From the NCBI GenBank assembly GCA_041690995.1, contig JBEPVM010000001.1, forward strand, positions 62,001 through 126,000: a stretch of DNA of 64,000 nt, read 5' to 3'. Position numbers and translations under genes: made by a program. The first letter of the stretch is position 1; the number at the start of each line of letters is the position of its first letter. The notes below the pieces were generated by a model. That model did no database searches. It was not told the origin of the DNA and saw nothing but the letters and a program-made list of their open reading frames with translations. Of the stretch, positions 26,133 to 34,830 are shown in pieces. This DNA comes from UBA4722 sp041690995 (GTDB taxonomy: Bacteria > Pseudomonadota > Gammaproteobacteria > DSM-16500).

Positions 26133-27766
26133 TGCTTTATAAAAGAATGGTTCTGATATTGATTACGATTGCTTTATTACTACTATCTCTATCGGGTTGT
26201 AACTCGCCTGTTTACAACCAGGCAGAAAGCAATGTCGCGGATGTCAAACAGCGTGTAGATGAAGCAAGGGTGAAATCAAATAATTCAGGTAAGCAACCGC
26301 CTGCGCTGGTAGTCAAAGAAGATCCCTATGTTGATAAAACGCCTATTGATTTAGCAAAACAACCTACCTGGTTAAAAAATCATATTATTTTAAGAGGGGA
26401 TCAGCTGCCTTTCTCTTACTATAGTCGAGCTGTGGCTGGGGGTGCGGGGCGTAATGTATTGACCCGTTACCAAGTTGGTTTGGATGATACTGCTAAAGTC
26501 TCCATGAATTATTCTGGCACAGTGAAAGGTGCTTTAGATTTATTAGCTGCTAAATCAGGCTATGTGTATTCAATTAATGGGAATTCTGTTTATTGGCAAG
26601 CATTTTTGACTAAAACATTTGATATTGCTTTTATGCCGGGTGCTTCTGATTACATGATGGGTAAATCTTCAAGCGGCTCAGGGATTAGTAATGTTTCAAG
26701 TGGCGGTGCTGCAGGAAATACGACAGTGACGGCTATTATTGATGATAGCGCATCGGCACAATATAGTAATTTGAAAGGAACATTATCTATTTGGAAAGAT
26801 TTGGAAAGCACCATAAAACAATTGCTTTCGCCACAAGGCAGTGTCATGGTTTCGGAGTCAACCACTTCAGTGACAGTTCGTGATCGGCCCACTAATTTAC
26901 AGTTAGTTGGCAAATATATTGCAAACTTAAATAATACGCTTTCGAGACAAGTGCTAGTCAAAGTTCAAGTACTGGATGTTTCACTTTCTAGTGCATTTAA
27001 TTATGGTATTAATTGGCAAGCGGTGAAAACAGCATTAGGTAATCAATTTCAATTAAATGCAAGTTACGGCACCCCTATTAGCCTAAGTACATTAAACCCT
27101 TTTGTGACGACTACGCCGTTGGCACAAAATGGCGGGGGCGCGCCAGGGTTACCTCAATTTGGTAGCGTGAATCTTGATCCCAACAGTTCTACGGGTGTTA
27201 CTGCTTTGATTAGTGCATTAACGCAACAAGGAAAAGTATCCTTAGTCACTGAGCCTAGAGTTGTTTGTCTCAATAATAATGTATCTGTCATACGCATTGT
27301 TCAACAGGCAGGTTATTTAGCAAGTGTACAAACAACATCGCTTTCAGGATCTGCGAGCGGGGGTGCGTCTATTACGACACAAGTCACGCCAGGTACTGTC
27401 GTGACAGGATTGACGTTATATATTTTGCCTAAAATTATGGGCGAAAAAGTGTTTTTACAAGTCAATGCAGATTTATCGACTAATAATGGTATTGCTACTT
27501 TGTCTTCTACATCGGGTAGTTCTCCCTCCGCAGGCAATACATCGCCTGTTATTCAAGTTCCTAATGTAACGCAAAAACAATTTAATCAACGTAGCGTAGT
27601 TAGCTCAGGGGATACACTCATTCTTTCTGGATTTAGGCAAGTATCAAACCAGGCGAATGCAATGCAAATGTTTCAATCACAGGCACTAGGAGGTAAAGCG
27701 GCTGTTGAAGTCACAAGCGAAACCATCGTTCTAATCACGCCTATTATATTGCACGGATTTGCTTAA
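26132..27766 (+). CDS. Type IVb pilus outer-membrane secretin lipoprotein (PilN family)
   Basis: A 544-residue outer-membrane secretin, the gate for the pilus. The lipobox LSGC gives a lipidated Cys23. The N-terminal periplasmic region is followed by Ser/Gly-rich spacers and a secretin core with VLVKVQVLDVSLSSAFNYG and the C-terminal membrane region (VVSSGDTLILSGF). Lipidated secretins of this size are typical of R64 PilN and BfpB rather than type II secretion GspD. The downstream gene begins at the next base after its stop. Confidence 0.88.
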   Translation: MLYKRMVLILITIALLLLSLSGCNSPVYNQAESNVADVKQRVDEARVKSNNSGKQPPALVVKEDPYVDKTPIDLAKQPTWLKNHIILRGDQLPFSYYSRAVAGGAGRNVLTRYQVGLDDTAKVSMNYSGTVKGALDLLAAKSGYVYSINGNSVYWQAFLTKTFDIAFMPGASDYMMGKSSSGSGISNVSSGGAAGNTTVTAIIDDSASAQYSNLKGTLSIWKDLESTIKQLLSPQGSVMVSESTTSVTVRDRPTNLQLVGKYIANLNNTLSRQVLVKVQVLDVSLSSAFNYGINWQAVKTALGNQFQLNASYGTPISLSTLNPFVTTTPLAQNGGGAPGLPQFGSVNLDPNSSTGVTALISALTQQGKVSLVTEPRVVCLNNNVSVIRIVQQAGYLASVQTTSLSGSASGGASITTQVTPGTVVTGLTLYILPKIMGEKVFLQVNADLSTNNGIATLSSTSGSSPSAGNTSPVIQVPNVTQKQFNQRSVVSSGDTLILSGFRQVSNQANAMQMFQSQALGGKAAVEVTSETIVLITPIILHGFA

Positions 27767-29011
27767 ATGCCGCACATCACTCGAGAAGATGGCGAACGTT
27801 TTATTATTCCATCCTATCGTGAGGTGTTGAGCGCAAAAAAACCCTCCCTTTTAAGAAGAGAAATTTTACTGCTTGCGGGCAATTATGGTGAGTATATTGC
27901 CTTACAAAAGAAAAATGCTTCTCAATATGAAATCGCATTTTCTCCTGATCCAGGGGCTTTACTAGGTGAAACAGTTTGGCATTATTTTAAACGCCCTCGC
28001 GATTTAGTCTATTGTGAGGCTATTTCTAATACCGATGCGATTTTAGTGATCGTTAAATCAGGAAGTGTTTATCTGGATGGCAGTTTTCCTATAGACAGTG
28101 TTGTTGAAGAGCTTGTTATTTTTAAAACACAGCAAAATAATTTTGATATTTATCTTTATGGCGATGTGCCTATCAGCCAAATGCCTGAAGATGAAAAATT
28201 TTCATTTGATGCGGCGTCAGTCAAATCATTTAACATTTTGAATAAACCTGTTTTTCCAACATTGCCTACAGTTAAACAGTTTCAGTTGCAATTGGTTAAT
28301 ACTGTATTAAAATCGCAAGGCATTGGGGGTTTTCCCACTAAAATAATAGTCACGGTGGTGCTTTTGGTAGCGCTTCTTTGGATGGGATGGGATTATATTT
28401 CCACGCATAAAAAAACAGTCTTAATACCACAGGCTTTTGTTAGGATTGTTAATCCTTATGAATTATATATAAGTAAATTAACCTCACCTAATCCAGCAAC
28501 ATTGATACATCAACTTGTGAATAATACCGCTCTATTTTTCACACTACCTGGGTGGTTTTTAGTTTCGTATAAAACAACAGATAATAATCTTGTGATGGAT
28601 GCTGCCGTGAGATCAAGGGGGGCAAGGGTCGATGTACTTTATAAATGGGCAGAGAAAAATAACGTCAAAGTAGAATTAACCACGGATGGGTTTCATTTAA
28701 AGGCGGCTTTAACACCTATGAATAGGCTGGCGCCAACTTTTATTTATCGTTTGGATGGGGTTATTGCAAATTTAATAGATAGATTATCTTATGTTATTCC
28801 CGGTAATCCATTAGACGTGGGGGAATTTGTTAATAATGGAACCTATAAAGAAGTGGTATTAACAATTAAATTTAATGGAGTATCACCTACTCTACTCAAT
28901 GTAATCGGACAACAATTAAAAATGCTGCCACTTATACTGTCAAAAGTGAATGTGGCTGTTACAAATGGAAACTTAACGGGTTCCATTGTTCTTACGGCGT
29001 TAGGAAATTAA
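27767..29011 (+). CDS. Type IVb pilus accessory protein (PilO-like)
   Basis: A 414-residue protein with a cytoplasmic N-terminal part, one transmembrane helix near residues 190-210 (TVVLLVALLWMGWDYI) and a periplasmic C-terminal domain. Position immediately after the secretin and the topology match R64 PilO, a structural pilus-assembly protein linking the inner-membrane machine to the secretin. Sequence similarity cannot be judged without a search; the call rests on topology and gene order. Confidence 0.7.
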   Translation: MPHITREDGERFIIPSYREVLSAKKPSLLRREILLLAGNYGEYIALQKKNASQYEIAFSPDPGALLGETVWHYFKRPRDLVYCEAISNTDAILVIVKSGSVYLDGSFPIDSVVEELVIFKTQQNNFDIYLYGDVPISQMPEDEKFSFDAASVKSFNILNKPVFPTLPTVKQFQLQLVNTVLKSQGIGGFPTKIIVTVVLLVALLWMGWDYISTHKKTVLIPQAFVRIVNPYELYISKLTSPNPATLIHQLVNNTALFFTLPGWFLVSYKTTDNNLVMDAAVRSRGARVDVLYKWAEKNNVKVELTTDGFHLKAALTPMNRLAPTFIYRLDGVIANLIDRLSYVIPGNPLDVGEFVNNGTYKEVVLTIKFNGVSPTLLNVIGQQLKMLPLILSKVNVAVTNGNLTGSIVLTALGN

Positions 29012-29056
29012 ATGCAGGAAACTAAATCCAGAAAATTAAATTCAGGAAACTAAATT
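29012..29056 (+). repeat. Repeated AGGAAACTAAAT-like units before the PilP-like gene
   Basis: Three imperfect direct copies of a short unit (CAGGAAACTAAAT, CAGAAAATTAAAT, CAGGAAACTAAAT) fill the gap, each with a Shine-Dalgarno-like AGGAAA or AGAAAA. A 13-codon reading starts just upstream (MQETKSRKLNSGN). The last unit is correctly spaced to serve the ATG at 29057. Confidence 0.7.
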
Positions 29057-29806
29057 ATGGCAAAAGAAAAACTCGCAGAAATGACAGCAAAACAAAAAGC
29101 TATGATAGGGGGTATGGTTGTCATAGTGCTTGTCGTGATATGGCAGGTAATGGGTTTGATGGGTAATGGTTCGACTAACCCTGTTCCATCGGCTACTCCT
29201 GCTATAAATAAAAACGGCGCGGCTAGTAAAATGGGAGCCTCTGCCGTCTCTTCCTCGGCGGAAAGCAATAAAACGCTACAGCAAAATGACCTACGGCAAT
29301 CACCTGTTATGAGTGATGCACGATTTTTGCAATTGCAGCAAATGAGCGAACAAAAATATATTGGAAAATTAAACGATCTGGAAGATTTGAAAATACAGCG
29401 TGAGATTGCTGAAACTAATCAGGCTATTGCAACTGCAAAACTGGCAACAGTGACAGCTGAAAAAAATATTAACGATCTTTTAACTAAACCTGCCAGACCT
29501 GGGGTGCCAGTATCTGCTTATGCGAATCAATTAGCTCATCCGGGTGCGGAGGGCACAGGTGCTGAAACTTCTGTTGCATCTTCCGCTACGCGCGCGATGC
29601 CTGATGTTGATTACACAATTATTTCTGTTTCAATGCAATTGCATAAATGGAATGCCATCATTGGGTACCAGGGAAAGTTGCTTAATGTGGGTGTCGGCGA
29701 TGTATTGGCGGCTGATGGCTCGGTAGTGACGGATATTAATAAAAATAGCGTGACTTTAAAGAAAGATAGTGAAACAAGAAAGATAAGTATCACGACAGGC
29801 ATATAA
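29057..29806 (+). CDS. Type IV pilus biogenesis protein (PilP-like)
   Basis: A 249-residue bitopic inner-membrane protein: transmembrane segment at about residues 14-34, then a Ser/Ala/Asn-rich linker, a helical stretch (LNDLEDLKIQREIAETNQ) and a small C-terminal beta domain (YQGKLLNVGVGDVL... SVTLKKDSE). This is the layout of PilP, which connects the platform to the secretin. It closes the L-N-O-P block. coq7 starts four bases after its stop. Confidence 0.75.
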   Translation: MAKEKLAEMTAKQKAMIGGMVVIVLVVIWQVMGLMGNGSTNPVPSATPAINKNGAASKMGASAVSSSAESNKTLQQNDLRQSPVMSDARFLQLQQMSEQKYIGKLNDLEDLKIQREIAETNQAIATAKLATVTAEKNINDLLTKPARPGVPVSAYANQLAHPGAEGTGAETSVASSATRAMPDVDYTIISVSMQLHKWNAIIGYQGKLLNVGVGDVLAADGSVVTDINKNSVTLKKDSETRKISITTGI

Positions 29807-29810
29807 TACT

Positions 29811-30470
29811 ATGAGTAGCCGCTTTACAAATACTCGTTGTTTTTCATCTAGTGACCGTTTTTGTCTGGGTGTTGACCAAGCATTACGAGCTATCTTTAAT
29901 AATCCTGAAACAACAAGTAGGCCTTATCCTGTTGATCATACGAGAGAGCCTGTCTTAACTATTGCAGAGCGTCAGCATTCATCTGGACTCATGCGAGTGA
30001 ACCATGCGGGTGAAGTCTGTGCGCAAGCTTTGTATCATGGCCAAAGCATTACTTCGCATTGCCGTAAAATGAAAGAAAAAATGCATCAGGCGGTTATTGA
30101 AGAACGTGACCATTTGGAATGGTGTCATCGGCGTATTGTAGAACTACATAGTCATACAAGTTATCTTAATTTTTTATGGTATTTAGGTTCATTTGCGATT
30201 GGCTTGACCGCAGGACTTATCGGTGATTCATGGAGTTTAGGTTTTATTGCTGAAACAGAAAATCAAGTTATTCAACATTTAGAAAAACATTTAATGCTTT
30301 TGCCTCTGCAGGATAAAAAAAGCTACGCTATTTTGAAAAAAATGCAGTCTGATGAAGAGCAACATAAAAATCATGCTATAGAGGCAGGAGCCAAAACTCT
30401 CCCGCGATCTATTAAAAAATTAATGGGTATTCTATCAGCTATCATGGTAAAAACAGCTTACCGGGTGTAG
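29811..30470 (+). CDS. coq7: Demethoxyubiquinone hydroxylase Coq7
   Basis: Di-iron hydroxylase for the C6 (late) ring hydroxylation of ubiquinone, replacing UbiF in many bacteria. Residues of the carboxylate-bridged iron site are visible in RVNHAGEVCAQALYHGQ, ERDHLEWC, AETENQVIQHLEKH and DEEQHKNHA. 219 residues, with one hydrophobic hairpin (FAIGLTAGLIGDSWSLGF) for membrane association. It follows the pilus gene by four bases, so it may be read from the pilus transcript, though the functions are unrelated. Confidence 0.94.
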   Translation: MSSRFTNTRCFSSSDRFCLGVDQALRAIFNNPETTSRPYPVDHTREPVLTIAERQHSSGLMRVNHAGEVCAQALYHGQSITSHCRKMKEKMHQAVIEERDHLEWCHRRIVELHSHTSYLNFLWYLGSFAIGLTAGLIGDSWSLGFIAETENQVIQHLEKHLMLLPLQDKKSYAILKKMQSDEEQHKNHAIEAGAKTLPRSIKKLMGILSAIMVKTAYRV

Positions 30471-30547
30471 TGTCCCCGCCCTCACCGGCAAAGCCCGTAT
30501 TTGCGCATATTCAAAAGCTCGGTGGGCGCTTAAGACATTTCTTTTAC

Positions 30548-30871
30548 TTATGCTGCTTTATATAAAATAACCAATGCAGATGTTTGAACAAGCCAAATAA
30601 TCCACACAATATCCATAAAATAAGGAAACCACTTCCGTTTTGCTATCCAATAAATAATAGTAGGAACAAGCCCAACTAAAACAGGAATAGCGAGCAGTGT
30701 CAGTAAATTACGAATGATATTGCCAGCCTGACCACCTGAGAAAACCCCAGTTAAGACATCCGCGACCCAATCATGCGCTAACAGTAAATATTGTAATCCC
30801 TGTTGCGCATAAGGCATACCAACAGTGATTGCTAGACTCAATAAAATAATGACAATAATCTGTTTTAGCAT
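30548..30871 (-). CDS. Small inner-membrane protein, unknown
   Basis: A 107-residue protein with hydrophobic segments at about residues 3-20, 58-78 and 84-104; the first may be an uncleaved signal anchor. A conserved-looking segment (HDWVADVLTGVFSGGQAGN) lies on the non-membrane side. GGAAGAA-type binding site before the ATG. A second small membrane gene lies 33 bases upstream on the same strand, so the pair may work together. No family recognised. Confidence 0.6.
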   Translation of the reverse strand: MLKQIIVIILLSLAITVGMPYAQQGLQYLLLAHDWVADVLTGVFSGGQAGNIIRNLLTLLAIPVLVGLVPTIIYWIAKRKWFPYFMDIVWIIWLVQTSALVILYKAA

Positions 30872-30904
30872 AATAATTCTTCCTTGTTAGTTTATAAAAA
30901 TTAA

Positions 30905-31249
30905 TTACCATTTAACCAATGTTGTTATGAAAAGACCTACCAGGGACATAACAATTAGTCCCCATCCTTCAACGGATGAAACAAGAGTAATATCATAGAC
31001 CTGTATTGTAAACAAAATTAATAGCCCGCCGAGCAGTGTTATAATAGGCATCAACGCGGAACGTGCTGACGCTAGAATAATCAACAGTGCTATCACTATT
31101 TTCCCGCCATCATCAATATAATCAATCCACATAGGAAATAAATTATGTATAGAAAGATAGTAATAAACACCTATTATTATCGCAATTAAGATAATGTGCG
31201 GAAGAATAGAGGAAAGTGAAAACAAATGACCGTTTCTTTTATGGGGCAT
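30905..31249 (-). CDS. Small polytopic membrane protein, unknown
   Basis: A 114-residue protein with a basic N-terminus (MPHKRNGH) and four likely membrane segments (about residues 14-30, 48-62, 66-84 and 93-111) linked by short loops, one acidic (IDYIDDGGK). Lies just upstream of the other small membrane gene and downstream of the ABC exporter genes on the same strand. No family recognised. Confidence 0.6.
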   Translation of the reverse strand: MPHKRNGHLFSLSSILPHIILIAIIIGVYYYLSIHNLFPMWIDYIDDGGKIVIALLIILASARSALMPIITLLGGLLILFTIQVYDITLVSSVEGWGLIVMSLVGLFITTLVKW

Positions 31250-31292
31250 AGTGACAGTAACTACTTTAATTAAAGCAACGAAGATAACATAT

Positions 31293-32081
31293 TTAGCCGC
31301 GAAGTCCTACCCCCTTTTTTAATAAAAATAAGCACCAGACAAAAAGAATAATCAATAACAAACCCGTTAATAAAAACCCATCATAAATATTAACGTCAGA
31401 AACACCTAATATTCCATATCTAAATGTATCAACTATATTTAATACGGGATTTAGAAGAGAGATTTTTTGCCAAATAGGGGGAAGTTGTTTAATTGAGTAA
31501 AACACGCCGCCTAAATAAGTCAATGGGGTAAGTATAAATGTTGGAATAAAGGCAACATCATCGAATCGTTTTGCGAAAATTCCATTAATAAATCCGCCTA
31601 ATGAAAATAATAGAGAAGCTAAAATAGCCATACTCATAACAATAACCGTATTATAAATATGGATATGAGTAAAGAGGAGTGCAATGAATACGACTATAAT
31701 CCCTACTAATAACCCACGTAACGTCCCTGAAACCGTATATCCACACAAAATAATATAACTCGGCATTGATGATACGAGCATTTCTTCAATGCTTTTACTG
31801 AATTTAGCGCCAAAAAAAGAAGAGGAGGTGTTTGCATAAGCATTCGTTATCATGGCCATCATCACTAATCCCGGGACAATATATTGTATATAAGAGAATC
31901 CTTGAATAGCATGGAGTTGCGCTCCAATTAATTTGCCGAAAATAATAAAATAAAGCGTGGTAGTAATAGCAGGTGGTAATAATGTTTGTGTCCAGATTCT
32001 TATAAAACGCATAATTTCTTTGTACAAAATAGTCTGTAACGCAATGCCATTTTTCCTGGAAAATATTGAATACAAGATCAT
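31293..32081 (-). CDS. ABC-2 type transporter permease (YadH-like)
   Basis: The 262-residue membrane subunit of an ABC-2 exporter, six predicted membrane helices, with the family's characteristic central region (FSYIQYIVPGLVMMAMI) and the conserved PLTYLGGVFYSIKQLPPIWQKIS segment. It starts four bases inside the end of the ATP-binding subunit gene, so the two form an operon. The substrate is unknown; YadGH-type exporters are usually linked to the envelope. Confidence 0.88.
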   Translation of the reverse strand: MILYSIFSRKNGIALQTILYKEIMRFIRIWTQTLLPPAITTTLYFIIFGKLIGAQLHAIQGFSYIQYIVPGLVMMAMITNAYANTSSSFFGAKFSKSIEEMLVSSMPSYIILCGYTVSGTLRGLLVGIIVVFIALLFTHIHIYNTVIVMSMAILASLLFSLGGFINGIFAKRFDDVAFIPTFILTPLTYLGGVFYSIKQLPPIWQKISLLNPVLNIVDTFRYGILGVSDVNIYDGFLLTGLLLIILFVWCLFLLKKGVGLRG

Positions 32082-33004
32082 ATCGGTAATACCTTATTTT
32101 CAGCAATCAAATGAATAAATAATTCTTCAAGCCGATTCGTCTTATTATGTATGCTATTAATTTGAATGTGTTGTTTGTTCAGTTCGTCAAATAACTTATT
32201 CAAGGATTGATTTTGAAATAGCTCAACTTCAATAGTAAGATTATCCAGTAGGCGGTAAGAGTAATCACTTAGTTTTATTAAGTGATCAACAGGATTAGCA
32301 AGCTCAAGAATCAATGTTTGCATGCCTAATTGATTGATTAATGATTTTGTGCTTGCGTTCTTTATAATTTCGCCGTGATCAATAATCGCTATATTCTTAC
32401 AGAGTTTCTCGGCTTCTTCAAGATAATGGGTTGTTAGAATAATGGTAGTGCCTTGTTGATTTAATTTTGTGAGAAAATTCCACAAAGAATGTCTTAACTC
32501 GATATCAACGCCCGCGGTGGGTTCGTCAAGAATCAGCAATTTGGGTTGGTTAATGAGCGCACGCGCAATCATTAACCGTCTTTTCATGCCACCAGACAAG
32601 TGGAAAACGCATCGTTCGCGTAAATCCCATAAGCCCATCTCTTTTAAATAGAGTTCTGCACGCGGAATAGCAATCTTGCGAGAAATACCGTAATAACCTG
32701 CTTGATTAATGAGAATATCTATTATTTTTTCAAAGGGATTAAAATTAATTTCTTGTGGCACGATACCCATACAAGATTTAGCTGCTTCGAAGTGAGTGTC
32801 GATATTATATTTAAAAACGGAAACTGTCCCTGATGTTTTTTTAACGAGGGAGGATAAAATGCCAATAACGGTTGATTTTCCAGCCCCGTTTGGCCCCAGT
32901 AAACCGAAAAAATCACCTTCGGCAATAGTGAAACTAATACCTTTGAGTGCGGTTGACCCAGTAGGGTATATTTTAGTAAGGTCTTTTACAGTGAGTGCGG
33001 CCAT
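32078..33004 (-). CDS. ABC transporter ATP-binding protein (YadG-like)
   Basis: 308-residue ATPase: Walker A GPNGAGKSTV near residue 38, signature HLSGGMKRRLMIARAL, Walker B LLILDEPTAGVD and switch histidine in TTHYLEEAE. A C-terminal extension of about 80 residues follows, as in other drug/polysaccharide ABC-2 ATPases. Partner of the overlapping permease gene. The proC gene ends 47 bases upstream on the same strand. Confidence 0.93.
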   Translation of the reverse strand: MAALTVKDLTKIYPTGSTALKGISFTIAEGDFFGLLGPNGAGKSTVIGILSSLVKKTSGTVSVFKYNIDTHFEAAKSCMGIVPQEINFNPFEKIIDILINQAGYYGISRKIAIPRAELYLKEMGLWDLRERCVFHLSGGMKRRLMIARALINQPKLLILDEPTAGVDIELRHSLWNFLTKLNQQGTTIILTTHYLEEAEKLCKNIAIIDHGEIIKNASTKSLINQLGMQTLILELANPVDHLIKLSDYSYRLLDNLTIEVELFQNQSLNKLFDELNKQHIQINSIHNKTNRLEELFIHLIAENKVLPI

Positions 33005-33051
33005 AACAGTGATATTAGCATATACGCATCACATCTCAAGAATAGTTGTTT

Positions 33052-33879
33052 TTAATTATAAAGCTTTGCTAATTCCTCTGAACGTTTTTTTGCTGCTAAT
33101 GCTGCGTCTAGTATGATTTCGCGAATATTGTATTTCTCAAGCACTTCAAGAGCGGCTGCGGTAGTGCCACCCGGTGAGGTGACGGAGTCGCGTAATTCTA
33201 TAATATTTTTTTCGCTTTTAAGCGCCATGGAGGCTGCGCCAAACGCGGTTTGTAACGTCAGGAGACGGGCGGTTTCTGGCGTTAAACCTAATTTTTCTCC
33301 TGCTTGTTGGAGTGCTTCCATGATTAAGAAAAAATAAGCTGGGCCTGAACCTGATAATGCGGTCACTGCATTCAGTAATTGTTCGTCATCTAACCAGACA
33401 ATCATTCCAACCGCTTGTAAAATAGTTTCAGCAGTGTATCTTTGTTGTTGGGAGACATATTGATTGGCAAATAGTGCAGATGCTCCGCAACCAATGAGCG
33501 CTGGTATATTCGGCATACAACGTACGATAGGAACTGTTCCCCCTAAACACTGTTGAATGCTGGATTCAGTAATCCCTGCTGCAACAGAAATAATAAGCGG
33601 TTTTCTCTGCTGAATATTGTCTGCAAGTGTATGCGCAACTTGGTTAAATATCTGTGGTTTAACAGCAAAAATAATAACATCTGCTTCTTTAATAATAACT
33701 GAATTATCAATAGAGGTCTGAATAGTAAATTGCTTGTTTAACGCATTTAATTTTTTTATATCTGAATCTGAAACAGCTATTTTTTCTGGAGGATAATGCT
33801 GGGCGATCAATCCTCCCAGCAAACTGGTTCCCATATTGCCGGCGCCAATAATAGCAATGGTCGCATTATTTTTTTGCAT
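33052..33879 (-). CDS. proC: Pyrroline-5-carboxylate reductase
   Basis: Last step of proline synthesis (NADPH-dependent). N-terminal Rossmann motif IGAGNMGTSLLGGL at residues 11-24 and the C-terminal signature ALSGSGPAYFFLIMEALQQ with DSVTSPGGTTAAAL are clear. 275 residues, normal length. It lies two bases after the upstream DUF3298 gene on the same strand, so they are co-transcribed. Confidence 0.96.
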   Translation of the reverse strand: MQKNNATIAIIGAGNMGTSLLGGLIAQHYPPEKIAVSDSDIKKLNALNKQFTIQTSIDNSVIIKEADVIIFAVKPQIFNQVAHTLADNIQQRKPLIISVAAGITESSIQQCLGGTVPIVRCMPNIPALIGCGASALFANQYVSQQQRYTAETILQAVGMIVWLDDEQLLNAVTALSGSGPAYFFLIMEALQQAGEKLGLTPETARLLTLQTAFGAASMALKSEKNIIELRDSVTSPGGTTAAALEVLEKYNIREIILDAALAAKKRSEELAKLYN

Positions 33880-33881
33880 TA

Positions 33882-34673
33882 TTATCCTACACTTTTAGAA
33901 GCATCTTTAGCGCTTGAAATAATTAACGCTTTTGGTGAAAAAATAGGTTGTAATTCTCTATAAGGTATTTCAACTTCTTGTGGCCCATTAGCGTAGGGAG
34001 CCACTTGATATTCATCAAAGGTAATTAAAAGGGAATCGGCTTGTATATTCCAGTTTTTGTAATTTTCTGCCTTGGGTTTAGCGCCATTTGTAATCATCCA
34101 TTTGTCTTTTAAAGAAGCATTTAATTTATTATTGCTGTAAGTTGCAAGCGCTTTTAGATAATTTTTTTGAGGTTTGAACAAATCGCTAAGCGCTAATTCT
34201 TTGCCATGTGTTAAATCAAAATTAAGCACACGATACAGATGAAAAGGATGGGCGTGGCCAGCTTGCATACCTTCTATGTTTAAGCGCACACTGATTAAAG
34301 TTAATTGGGCTGGGTGAATCACATCGACATCATAATCAATAGTAAAGCTGTTATTTCTCATCGCCTCTGGCAATGTTTTCATCTGAACTGCATCATGTTT
34401 AATACTATTCTTAAAATGCTCGATTTCTGTGTTAATCATTTTATGAATTTGTTGATTAAAATTTTGAGCTGAGCCTGAGAGTGGCCGCCCTGTGATTTGT
34501 GGATAGGTGGCGTTGATTATATAATGTAATTGGGTATTTTCTTCGTTCTGTGTTTTGGAAATCACTTTCAGTTGATTGTTGATTATCACTGCCTCGTTCT
34601 CGCTATTAGGCAATGGCGTAGCAAAAGCCAAATTTGTAAATGCTAATAATAGAATTAAAATTAAATTTTTCAT
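33882..34673 (-). CDS. Secreted DUF3298/DUF4163-type protein
   Basis: A 263-residue exported protein with a cleavable signal peptide (cut near AFATPLP). The middle (TQLHYIINATYPQITG) resembles the DUF4163 region and the second half (GHAHPFHLYRVLNFDLTHGKELALSDLF) the DUF3298 beta domain, as in RsiV-like and PdaC-like proteins. No catalytic peptidoglycan deacetylase domain is present, so the role is probably ligand or envelope binding. Precedes proC. Confidence 0.75.
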   Translation of the reverse strand: MKNLILILLLAFTNLAFATPLPNSENEAVIINNQLKVISKTQNEENTQLHYIINATYPQITGRPLSGSAQNFNQQIHKMINTEIEHFKNSIKHDAVQMKTLPEAMRNNSFTIDYDVDVIHPAQLTLISVRLNIEGMQAGHAHPFHLYRVLNFDLTHGKELALSDLFKPQKNYLKALATYSNNKLNASLKDKWMITNGAKPKAENYKNWNIQADSLLITFDEYQVAPYANGPQEVEIPYRELQPIFSPKALIISSAKDASKSVG

Positions 34674-34695
34674 GATAGGCTGCCCTCTCGAAAGA

Positions 34696-34761
34696 TGATC
34701 AAAAATATATCAAATAAGTGGGATACCGTCAACAGAAAATGAAAGTTTTTCAAAATGATCA
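34696..34761. promoter_or_regulatory. Direct repeats in the divergent promoter region
   Basis: Two near-identical blocks (ATGATCAAAAATATA at 34695 and ATGATCAAAATATAA at 34755) lie exactly 60 bases apart between the divergent DUF3298 and waaG-waaP genes. Each has a TGATCA core. The spacing, near six helical turns, would suit a pair of regulator sites; no regulator is known. Confidence 0.3.
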
Positions 34762-34830
34762 AAATATAAACATATCTGGCTCGTACTATCAGATATAATA
34801 GGGCAATTTTAAGAAGTTGCCGTTGAGTGA

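Noticed and set aside
20065..29806. Type II secretion system
   Set aside because: ATPase, platform and prepilins alone would fit, but the lipidated short secretin with PilL-, PilO- and PilP-like neighbours fits type IVb pili; no GspC, GspK, GspL or GspM is present.
30471..30547. Hairpin-like GC-rich stretch after coq7 as a terminator
   Set aside because: Complementary pieces are short and far apart and no T-run follows.
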